Origin: Gemmatimonas phototrophica
GTDB taxonomy: Bacteria > Gemmatimonadota > Gemmatimonadetes > Gemmatimonadales > Gemmatimonadaceae
DNA length: 6,259 nucleotides
Assembly: GCA_945870175.1 (NCBI GenBank)
Contig: CAMBRJ010000188.1
Location: forward strand, 1 to 6,259
Direction of reading: 5' to 3'
Under the pieces are notes generated by a model, which saw nothing but the letters and a program-made list of their open reading frames with translations, was not told the origin of the DNA and made no database searches. Shown piece after piece: positions 1-5,563 of the stretch (position 1 is its first letter; every line of letters begins with the position of its first letter). A program made the translations under genes and the position numbers.

Positions 1-1
1 C

Positions 2-2032
2 ACGTCGTCCATCGAGGGCCGCTTCGTCGTGCGAGCGCCCCGTGCTGGTCGTTTCGTGCTCCGCATTCTGCGTATTGGACAACGCCCGTTCACGCTCCCC
101 GCATTCGAGCTGGCGGACGGCGATGGCAAACGGATCGATCTCACGCTGACGCGTCAGCCGATCGAGTTAGTGGCGTTCAACGTGCGATCGGACGCCGTCT
201 GTCGACGATCGCCCGACTCTCTCTCGCTGGCCGGCCAGTTGCTCACAGAGGCAAGGACGGCGTGGCAGTCGAGCTTGTCGACCACGTCCGGCGTCGAGTT
301 GGCCGCCGACTACATGATGTACTCCCGCGACGAGGACCTGCGAGGCCGCGCGTTGACTCCAGACGCCGTGTCCTTTCGTTCACGCCTCACTGACCGGCCG
401 TTCGCCAGCCTTCCGCCGTCGGTGATCGCGACGAAGGGCTACGTAACCACCGACTCCGACAGCGTCTGGTATCGCGGCCCGGACGAAGCGATCCTGCTCT
501 CGCGCGAGTTCGCCGAGCAGCACTGCTTTCGGGTAGTCGAGGGCTCAGGTACGCGTAGCGGCGCGCAAGGGATCGAGTTTCGCCCGGTCGAGACTCGAGC
601 GAACGTAGTGGATATTCGCGGAACCATCTGGATGCGATCGGGCGAGGCAACGTTGAGCGACGTCGAGTTTTTCTACGAGCCCATTGAGTCGGAGGCACGT
701 ACCGTCGGTGCCGGTGGTCGCGTGGAATTCGCACAGATCGCTAGCGGGTTGTGGGTCGTGCGCGCGTGGGAAGTCCGTATGCCGCGACGTGTCATCCGTC
801 GATTCGCACCAGTCCTCGGACGTCCACCGCGTCCGGCGCGGGTGGAGTCACGCGTCGAAGGACTGCAGGTCGAGGGTGGCGTCGTCACGCGAATGGCCAT
901 GCTGGTGGCAGACTCTCTGCACGTGGCGTATGTCGATTCAGCAGCATTTGCTCGGCAGTCGCAGAATCAGCCTGCGGTGGTTGTCGCGCCGGTCGTGAGT
1001 ACGGCCCGCCCCGCACGTTGCGGGGCTCAGGAACAATCGCCATCCGATGGCGCAATCGACGGCAGACTTCTCGACGAGGCCGGTGGCGCATTGCGTGATG
1101 TGATCGTGCGTGTTCAATGGAACGCCGCATTCCAGATCGTCGGGGGAACGAGCGTGCAGTTCAAGCGTCAGGACACTCAGACACGAACAGGAAGTGACGG
1201 CGCATTTGCGCTGTGTGGGCTACCGGTCGATGTGCCACTCACCGTGTCCGCCTTCATCGACGGCGTGGATCGCGGTGAGCGCAGTCTGCGACTCACGCAC
1301 GGCCAGCCGGTTCAGCCGATCGCGATGACGGTCGCGCGCGCGACCGTTGAAAAGCAGAGCGGTCGACTGCGCGTGCTTGTCCAGTCAGCATCAGGGCCGG
1401 TCACCGACGCCGAGGTCGTGCTCACAACCGGATACGGCGACCTGCGGGCGCGCACCGACGTGCGCGGTGTGGCGACATTCGAAGCGCTCCAGCCGATGGA
1501 GACCGCGCTGCAGGTGCGGAAGTTGGGCCTCACGGCGATGACCGTTCCGGTAACGGTACGAGGCGGTGAACAGACCGTGGATATTCGGATGGTCGCCGCG
1601 ACGCTGCTTGGCGAGGTCCGGGTTGCGGCGAACGCGGCGCCGGTCGCACGCCTTGCCGCCGTGGAGGAACGCCGCAGGCTGGGGCTACCGAACGCTGCCT
1701 TCAGCACAGAGGAGCTCGAGGCGACCGGCTCGTCAGCGCTATCGCTGGTGCTGCGCCGTGTGCCGGGAATACGCATCGTCGACTCGTCCGGCGTCGCCGT
1801 TGCGCTGTCATCACGCGGCGAGCGCTTTTCACGTGGAGCGATGGTCCCGTGTGTGCTCCGGGTCATGGTGGACGGCATATTCATGAAGTCGTTGAGCTTG
1901 GACGCCGTGCCGATGGACAACATCGCGAGTGTGGAGGTGTACCTCGGCGCCGCGCGCATTCCGGCAACGCTCGTGTCAGGGCTTGGTGACTCGCTCTGCG
2001 GGCTCATCGCGATCTGGACCGCTAGCGGCTGA
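2..2032 (+). CDS. Envelope protein with carboxypeptidase-regulatory-like repeats and C-terminal TonB plug domain, 5' partial
   Basis: The frame is open to the left edge, so the true start lies outside the window. The GTG at 29 is an internal valine: the codons on both sides read as one domain (EGRFVV..APRAGRFVLR..RIGQRPF), the end of a carboxypeptidase-regulatory-like fold. At about 568-690 comes a block (GIEFRP, VDIRGTIWM, VEFFYEP) resembling the mid-section of Bacteroidota/Gemmatimonadota regulatory-like envelope proteins. Two further beta-sandwich repeats follow at about 1046-1320 (GAIDGRLLDEAGGALRDV, then a GSDGAFALCGLP turn) and 1364-1605 (TDVRGVATFEAL). The last ~115 residues (from about 1691) match a TonB-receptor plug: LRRVPGIRIV, VMVDGIF, NIASVEVY, CGLIAIWT. 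The protein then ends with TGA, so there is no beta-barrel. It is likely exported or outer-membrane associated, but the signal peptide is not visible. No function or ligand can be assigned. The fold assignment is fairly sure. Confidence 0.85.
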   Translation, partial: TSSIEGRFVVRAPRAGRFVLRILRIGQRPFTLPAFELADGDGKRIDLTLTRQPIELVAFNVRSDAVCRRSPDSLSLAGQLLTEARTAWQSSLSTTSGVELAADYMMYSRDEDLRGRALTPDAVSFRSRLTDRPFASLPPSVIATKGYVTTDSDSVWYRGPDEAILLSREFAEQHCFRVVEGSGTRSGAQGIEFRPVETRANVVDIRGTIWMRSGEATLSDVEFFYEPIESEARTVGAGGRVEFAQIASGLWVVRAWEVRMPRRVIRRFAPVLGRPPRPARVESRVEGLQVEGGVVTRMAMLVADSLHVAYVDSAAFARQSQNQPAVVVAPVVSTARPARCGAQEQSPSDGAIDGRLLDEAGGALRDVIVRVQWNAAFQIVGGTSVQFKRQDTQTRTGSDGAFALCGLPVDVPLTVSAFIDGVDRGERSLRLTHGQPVQPIAMTVARATVEKQSGRLRVLVQSASGPVTDAEVVLTTGYGDLRARTDVRGVATFEALQPMETALQVRKLGLTAMTVPVTVRGGEQTVDIRMVAATLLGEVRVAANAAPVARLAAVEERRRLGLPNAAFSTEELEATGSSALSLVLRRVPGIRIVDSSGVAVALSSRGERFSRGAMVPCVLRVMVDGIFMKSLSLDAVPMDNIASVEVYLGAARIPATLVSGLGDSLCGLIAIWTASG

Positions 2033-2140
2033 CGTCAGGAGCGACAGGCCTTTGACGCCCTGCGGAGACGATTGCCTTTGGTACTACCACGCCCCGCCCG
2101 GTCGGCGTAGGAACTACAGTCGTCGGCTCAGCTTGCCCAT
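2033..2140. other. Intergenic region between plug-domain gene and toxin-antitoxin pair
   Basis: These 108 bases contain no coding frame that resembles a protein. A GC-rich bulged hairpin (CCACGCC at 2087-2093 with GGCGTAGG at 2104-2111) lies mid-way but has no T-run. The right end holds the candidate -35 of the toxin-antitoxin promoter. Confidence 0.6.
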
Positions 2141-2161
2141 CTGTCTCACCGGTGATACAGT
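2133..2161 (+). promoter_or_regulatory. Candidate promoter of the toxin-antitoxin pair
   Basis: TTGCCC (2133-2138) and TACAGT (2156-2161) are each 4/6 matches to the sigma-70 -35 and -10 hexamers with a 17-base spacer. Transcription would begin at about 2168, essentially at the antitoxin ATG (2167). No Shine-Dalgarno sequence lies at a normal distance from that ATG, which fits a leaderless mRNA. The hexamers are weak, so this is inference. The overlap with the palindrome at 2141-2160 supports a regulated promoter here. Confidence 0.3.
2141..2160. promoter_or_regulatory. 20-bp near-perfect palindrome, likely antitoxin operator
   Basis: The half-sites CTGTCTCACC and GGTGATACAG abut with no spacer and pair at 9 of 10 positions. 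The only mismatch is the fifth pair from the outside. The palindrome ends 6 bases before the antitoxin ATG and overlaps the candidate -10 and the spacer. Phd/YefM-type antitoxins are known to bind palindromes at their own promoter as dimers, so autorepression through this site is the natural reading. Confidence 0.65.
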
Positions 2162-2166
2162 CAGGT

Positions 2167-2403
2167 ATGGACAACGTCACCGTGCGAGAACTGCGAAACA
2201 ACGGCGGTCGGGTGCTGCAGCGCGTGGCTGACGGCGAAACACTCACCGTGACGATGGACGGGCGTCCGATCGCCGAATTGCGTCCGCTCACCGGTCGTGG
2301 CCTCACCGCGGCGGCGTTGCTGACTCGGTGGCGCCGTCTTCCGCCGGTCGACATACAGCAGCTGCGCAATGATCTCGACGACGTGATGGACGGATCCCTG
2401 TGA
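2167..2403 (+). CDS. Type II antitoxin, Phd/YefM family
   Basis: This is a 78-residue protein. Its N-terminal half (VTVRELRNNGGRVLQRVADGE, TVTMDGRPIAELRP) is the characteristic DNA-binding and dimerisation fold of Phd/YefM antitoxins. The C-terminal tail (LPPVDIQQLRNDLDDVMDGSL) is the acidic, amphipathic segment that in this family wraps the toxin and blocks its active site. An in-frame GTG at 2152 would add five residues (MIQSG), but the family usually begins just before the VTVREL strand, so the ATG at 2167 is preferred. The stop overlaps the toxin start (GTGA, 2400-2403), indicating translational coupling. The gene probably represses its own promoter through the palindrome at 2141-2160. 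The family call is firm. The partner-specific name (VapB-like versus Phd-like) is not settled. Confidence 0.88.
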   Translation: MDNVTVRELRNNGGRVLQRVADGETLTVTMDGRPIAELRPLTGRGLTAAALLTRWRRLPPVDIQQLRNDLDDVMDGSL

Positions 2404-2825
2404 TCGATCGGGTCCGCCATGACCGCGGCATCCTCGACACCAGCACGGTGATCCTGCTCAATCGCCTCGACGATCCCACGGTGCTTCCGAATGAACCGCT
2501 GATCACGGCCATCACGTTGGCCGAACTCAGCGTCGGGCCGCTCGTCGCCAAATCCGATCACGAACGAACGGCGCGACAGGCGCACCTGCAGCAGGCGGAA
2601 GCAGATTTCGCTGCGCTGCCGTTCGATGCCGCCGCCGCGCGGGCCTTCGGACGCGTGGCGGCATCATTGCGGCAAGCCGGGCGCAAAACGCAGACCCGCT
2701 CGTACGACGCCATGATCGCGGCGACGGCTCTCGCGAACGCGTTGCCGATCTACACCTGCAATCCTGATGACTTCAGCGGCATCGAGGGGCTCGACGTGGT
2801 CGCGGTACCGATGCCGACGCGCTAA
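2400..2825 (+). CDS. vapC: Type II toxin, PIN-domain ribonuclease (VapC-like)
   Basis: This 141-residue protein spans a whole PIN domain, the usual size for VapC. The acidic metal-binding residues expected of the nuclease are all present: D13 in ILDTSTVI, E42 in ITLAELSVG, D103 in SYDAMIAATA, and D123/D124 in the family-typical TCNPDDF near the C-terminus. VapC toxins are Mg2+-dependent endoribonucleases that cut tRNA or rRNA. The RNA target of this one cannot be read from sequence. The GTG start overlaps the antitoxin stop by four bases, with only a weak GGA (2392-2394) as ribosome binding site, so translation probably depends on the antitoxin ribosome. No residue is missing and the frame is unbroken, so the toxin looks active. 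It converges on the minus-strand operon with 21 bases between stop codons. Confidence 0.92.
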   Translation: MIDRVRHDRGILDTSTVILLNRLDDPTVLPNEPLITAITLAELSVGPLVAKSDHERTARQAHLQQAEADFAALPFDAAAARAFGRVAASLRQAGRKTQTRSYDAMIAATALANALPIYTCNPDDFSGIEGLDVVAVPMPTR

Positions 2826-2846
2826 GCGCTAGGCGCGAAACCTCCG

Positions 2847-3707
2847 CTAGTTGAGCTTCCGCAGCGTGACGCTGCCGTTCACCGTGCTGGCGCGCAGTCG
2901 CGTGGACCCGTTGCCCACGGTGCCCCGCACGCGCCGCGGTGAGAGCGTGCCGGAAATCGTGATCGGAAAGTCTGTCGACACGCGACCGTTCACGGTGGAG
3001 AGTTCGAGCTGCGCGCCGAAGTTGGAGGGCAGTTCGAGCGTGATCGCCCCGTTCACTGTTTCATAGTCGAGGTCGTCGGCGCTGCCGAGCGTGCCCATCG
3101 ACACGGTGATGCTGCCATTCACCGTCTTGGCGCGCACCGGTCCGCCGGCGCTACGCGCGGTGATGCTGCCGTTCACGGTATGGGCATCCACCTCGTTGCT
3201 CACGCCGGTCACTTCGACCCCGCCGTTCACCGTCGACAGGTCTACGCGCACGCCATCGGGGACACGCACGATGAAACGCACCGACACATCGTTGCGGTCG
3301 TTCCACTTGGTGCGACGGTCGGTGTGAATGCCGCTTTCGTCGCAGCGCGAGCTTTCACTGAACAGTGCGCACACGAGTACGTCCTCACCGATCTTCTTCT
3401 GCTCGATGCGCACATCCTCGGGATTGCCACGGCGCCAGCGCTTCTCGGCGCGCACTTCCACGCGGCCATTGGTGCTGCGCTCCACCTCAATGCCGCCGTT
3501 GATGTTCTTGATCATGATGCGCCGCCCCGAGGGGATGGTACCCGACCAGGTGAACGCATCATCGCGCTTGCTGTCGCGGTCGCGATCCTGCGCGACGGCG
3601 GGCGCCGACAGCGTCGCGGTGAGCAGCAGCGCGGCAGCCGGGGCGCGCCACGTGGAGCGGCGCGGAGCGTGGAACGCCGAACGGAGTGAAGAACGAAGTG
3701 ACAGCAT
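2847..3707 (-). CDS. Exported DUF4097-like beta-solenoid protein with TVNG turns
   Basis: Read from the ATG at 3707 this is 286 residues. Residues 1-39 are a signal peptide: Arg-rich n-region, hydrophobic core APAAALLLTATL, and an AVA|Q cleavage site. The mature protein begins with a charged DRDRDSKRD stretch. An ING turn at 69-71 and six exact TVNG turns (residues 159, 177, 195, 217, 238 and 275) space a repeated beta-strand unit of 18-22 residues, the pattern of DUF4097/DUF4098 putative adhesin-type solenoids. C113 and C122 could form a disulfide after export. The start at 3707 has a good GAGGAG six bases upstream. An alternative ATG at 3764 adds 19 residues (MIAGVIAGVRAS...) and overlaps a TGA of the upstream frame (ATGA), so coupled initiation there cannot be excluded. 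It is the last gene of the sigma/anti-sigma operon. Molecular function is unknown; a cell-envelope location is well supported. Confidence 0.85.
   Translation of the reverse strand: MLSLRSSLRSAFHAPRRSTWRAPAAALLLTATLSAPAVAQDRDRDSKRDDAFTWSGTIPSGRRIMIKNINGGIEVERSTNGRVEVRAEKRWRRGNPEDVRIEQKKIGEDVLVCALFSESSRCDESGIHTDRRTKWNDRNDVSVRFIVRVPDGVRVDLSTVNGGVEVTGVSNEVDAHTVNGSITARSAGGPVRAKTVNGSITVSMGTLGSADDLDYETVNGAITLELPSNFGAQLELSTVNGRVSTDFPITISGTLSPRRVRGTVGNGSTRLRASTVNGSVTLRKLN
2874..3233. repeat. Six 12-bp repeats encoding TVNG
   Basis: Copies of a 12-mer close to GCCGTTCACCGT (plus-strand sense) start at 2874, 2985, 3048, 3114, 3168 and 3222. Spacings are 111, 63, 66, 54 and 54 bases, all multiples of three. 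On the minus strand each encodes Thr-Val-Asn-Gly, with GTG for Val and AAC for Asn in every copy. They are internal protein repeats of the solenoid gene. They are not a CRISPR array: the intervening stretches are coding and of unequal length. Confidence 0.8.
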
Positions 3708-3713
3708 GGAAAA

Positions 3714-3719
3714 CTCCTC
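3714..3719 (-). promoter_or_regulatory. Shine-Dalgarno GAGGAG deciding the start at 3707
   Basis: On the minus strand GAGGAG is followed by six bases (TTTTCC) and then ATG. It is the best ribosome binding site seen in the window. It favours the 3707 start over the upstream in-frame ATG at 3764, whose only candidate is GAGG at 3774-3777 with nine-base spacing. Confidence 0.65.
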
Positions 3720-3738
3720 ATAGGAGAGAGAGGCACGC

Positions 3739-3762
3739 ACGCCTGCGATCACGCCTGCGATC
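3739..3762. repeat. 12-bp perfect tandem duplication
   Basis: ACGCCTGCGATC occurs twice back to back (3739-3750 and 3751-3762) between the two solenoid genes. If translation started at 3764 the repeat would encode IAGV twice. The unit length preserves the frame, so copy number could vary without breaking that longer product. It lies next to the ATGA junction and upstream of the Shine-Dalgarno sequence for the 3707 start. Confidence 0.85.
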
Positions 3763-3904
3763 ATGAGCGGTTGCCTCGCACGACGCGGACGTCGCCGGTG
3801 AAGGTGGAGATGGTGAATCGGGCGGAACCGCCGCCGCCGATCTCGTAGCGACGCACGGCGCGTTCGCTACGTGACGACGTCAGGCTGTTGGGCATGAGGG
3901 TGAG
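3761..3904 (-). pseudogene. In-frame continuation of the upstream solenoid gene beyond an amber codon
   Basis: Directly after the TAG at 3905-3907 the same frame stays open for 47 codons (3904-3764) and ends at TGA (3763-3761). The translation begins LTLMPNSLTSSRSERAV and includes RYEIGGGGSARFTIS followed by STFTGDVRVVRG. That last segment is another solenoid turn of the same type as the SGD turns upstream, closing with the glycine-rich ending usual in this family. It is therefore the natural C-terminus of the gene ending at 3905, separated by one stop codon. The terminal TGA overlaps an ATG (3764-3762) that is in frame with the next gene, as intact operon neighbours often do. No start or ribosome binding site of its own is evident. 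Confidence 0.75.
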
Positions 3905-4699
3905 CTATCCAGACGCGGTCATGTCCCCGCTGTACGTGGACAGGTCGATGCTGCCGCGCGCGCTTTCGGGGAGCCGAAGGGTCACATCGCCCGAATGGGT
4001 GTCGATCTGCAGCCGAGCGTCGTCGGTGGTGCTACCGTCGAAGGTGACGTTGCCGCTGATGGTCTCCACGTCCACCCGTGCCGCGCGATCCATACCGAGC
4101 ATGACATCGCCACTGGTGGTGTGCACATTCGCCTCGTCGCGCACCCCGCGTAGCGTGATGTCGCCGCTCATGGTCGTGACTCGCGCCGGCCCCGAGCGGC
4201 CATCCAGTCGAATGTCGCCGGAGAGTGTTTCGAGCGTGAGGCGTCCGCCGATGTTGTCGAGACCGACATTGCCACTGGTCGTGCGAATCTCCACGTCGCC
4301 GTCGATGCCGGACACGTCGACATCCGCCGACGCGGTGGAGATGACCAGCCGCACGTTGCGCGGCAGGTCGAGCTCGAGCGTGGCATCGTTGCGTCGGCCC
4401 GCCGTACGGCTGTTCGAACGGTTGGAGCGGAGTTCCTGCGACGCGTCGAGCGTGACGCCCACGCCGGTCGTGCGCAACTGGTAGTCGCCGCTGCGGCCAC
4501 GAACGGCGCCCGTCGTGGCCGAACTGCCACGCACCACCAGCCGACCGGTGCGCAGGGTGATATCGACCACCGCGTTACGCGCCACGGCAAAGCTGGAGTC
4601 GCCCTGCGCGCGAAGCGGCGTGATGCCCGCGGCAAGCGGGACCAGTAACAGCGCGCCGATCGGAATCAGGACGCGGGATCGTAGGGAAAGTGTGAGCAC
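3905..4699 (-). CDS. Exported DUF4097-like beta-solenoid protein with SGD turns, probably truncated by an amber stop
   Basis: As written the product is 264 residues from a GTG start. The signal peptide is residues 1 to about 31: SLRSR, then the core VLIPIGALLLVPLAAG, then LRA|Q. From residue ~105 the chain is a regular ladder of beta turns, SAD, SGN or SGD starting at residues 124, 142, 160, 178, 196, 215, 236 and 257. The strict 18-residue period early on indicates a right-handed solenoid of the DUF4097 type. Residues 88-104 form an Arg/Ser/Asn-rich loop. The frame stops at TAG after SGDMTASG, but family-like sequence continues in frame to 3761, so a full-length form would be 312 residues including the amber position. 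It lies 14 bases after the anti-sigma gene. No Shine-Dalgarno sequence precedes the GTG, which suggests coupling to the upstream gene. Function is unknown; a role in the envelope is inferred from the signal peptide and the operon. Confidence 0.82.
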   Translation of the reverse strand: MLTLSLRSRVLIPIGALLLVPLAAGITPLRAQGDSSFAVARNAVVDITLRTGRLVVRGSSATTGAVRGRSGDYQLRTTGVGVTLDASQELRSNRSNSRTAGRRNDATLELDLPRNVRLVISTASADVDVSGIDGDVEIRTTSGNVGLDNIGGRLTLETLSGDIRLDGRSGPARVTTMSGDITLRGVRDEANVHTTSGDVMLGMDRAARVDVETISGNVTFDGSTTDDARLQIDTHSGDVTLRLPESARGSIDLSTYSGDMTASG

Positions 4700-4713
4700 G
4701 GGAAGTGACCGGT

Positions 4714-5556
4714 TTACAGCAATGCCACGCGCCGAAGCAGCGCGAGCTTGGTTTCGAGGGCGCGATCGAGCTGCGTGGCGAGCAGCGCGCTGCGCGGGTC
4801 ACGCGCCAGCGCCCTGCGGCTGTCGCCGATCGCCTGATCGATGATGCCGAGATTGCGACGCAGTTCGCGCACGGTCGCGGTGTCGAGTTCCACGAAGCGG
4901 TCATCGACGATGCGGCGCAGCGCCGAGATCTCGCGCTCGTACACCGCATCGGCGTCAGTATCGAGATCATCGTCGCTGCGCGCCACGTCGCGTGAGGCGA
5001 GCCGCGTGCTGGAGCCAGACGCTGCCGATACCGGTGTCCTCGACGTGGTAGACGGTGAAGCCGCCACGATTTCAACCGACGCGCCGGGCAGCCTCTGATC
5101 GTTGGCGCTGTCGGTGGTGCCGGCGACTACGGCGGTCGGAGACGCGGCCGCTGACGGCACCGCCGTTCCGCGTTCGGCGAGACGCCACGTAATGCCCGAC
5201 GTCACCGCCACCAGCATCGTGGCGGCGATGGCGAAGGTGCGAACCGACACGGTGCGCGCCACGCGGGTGTGCGCGGCCGCCGCTGAGATCGGAATGACCG
5301 TGGTGTCGAGACGGGCTTCGATGCCGCTCCATAGGTCGCGTGACGGCGCTATGCCAGGGAGCGCCTGCGACTCCGCGACGATGGCGTCGAGGTCGCGCAC
5401 GAGCCCCGCGCAGGCGACACACGCGGACTGATGCACCGTCATCCACGCCTGCTCGGCCTGGTCGAGATCGCGCTCCATATACCCGCTGCACTGCGCGTCG
5501 AAGCGCGTGCAGTCGGCGGAGGCGCCGGTGGGGGTGAGGATGTCCGTGTCGTCCAT
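4714..5556 (-). CDS. Transmembrane anti-sigma factor with HxxxCxxC zinc finger
   Basis: This is a 280-residue protein. The cytoplasmic N-terminus carries the ZAS/zf-HC2 signature H42-x3-C46-x2-C49, preceded by C16 and C23, one of which may supply the fourth ligand. The family uses this domain to wrap its cognate ECF sigma factor and keep it from RNA polymerase. After PSRDLWSGIEARL, a motif common in such proteins, one transmembrane helix spans about residues 107-124 (FAIAATMLVAVTSGITW). A Ser/Thr/Ala/Pro-rich linker (130-190) then leads to a charged helical, probably coiled-coil, periplasmic domain (about 204-280: YEREISALRRIV...RALETKLALLRR). The gene starts 7 bases after the sigma stop with no clear Shine-Dalgarno sequence, so the two are probably translationally coupled and made in balance. 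The signal sensed and the release mechanism (proteolysis or conformational change) cannot be read here. Confidence 0.9.
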   Translation of the reverse strand: MDDTDILTPTGASADCTRFDAQCSGYMERDLDQAEQAWMTVHQSACVACAGLVRDLDAIVAESQALPGIAPSRDLWSGIEARLDTTVIPISAAAAHTRVARTVSVRTFAIAATMLVAVTSGITWRLAERGTAVPSAAASPTAVVAGTTDSANDQRLPGASVEIVAASPSTTSRTPVSAASGSSTRLASRDVARSDDDLDTDADAVYEREISALRRIVDDRFVELDTATVRELRRNLGIIDQAIGDSRRALARDPRSALLATQLDRALETKLALLRRVALL

Positions 5557-5563
5557 GCGTCGA

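Noticed and set aside
29..31. GTG as the start of the plug-domain gene
   Set aside because: The frame is open further left and the codons before it belong to the same regulatory-like domain (EGRFVV). The start is outside the window.
1312..2007. Long minus-strand open frame opposite the plug-domain gene
   Set aside because: Its translation is Ser/Thr/Arg-rich with no recognisable motif. It mirrors the codon bias of the strongly supported plus-strand gene.
2087..2111. Bulged GC-rich hairpin as a terminator of the plug-domain gene
   Set aside because: The stem is seven pairs with a bulge and a 10-base loop, and no T-run follows on either strand. Not enough to call a terminator.
2826..2850. CTAG-containing inverted repeat as a bidirectional terminator between the convergent genes
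   Set aside because: Arms are short and bulged (CTAGGCG with CGCTAG) and lack T-tracts. No reliable terminator is visible in this 21-base gap.
2874..3233. Spaced short repeats suggestive of a CRISPR array
   Set aside because: Repeats are only 12 bp, spacings vary from 54 to 111 bases in multiples of three, and all of it is coding for a solenoid protein.
3905..3907. Amber codon reassigned to an amino acid genome-wide
   Set aside because: The neighbouring solenoid gene itself ends at a TAG (2847-2849) at a sensible C-terminus, so TAG works as a normal stop here.
3888..4484. Plus-strand open frame of about 198 codons opposite the SGD solenoid
   Set aside because: It is a shadow of the repetitive minus-strand gene. 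The regular SGD ladder and signal peptide on the minus strand show which strand is coding.
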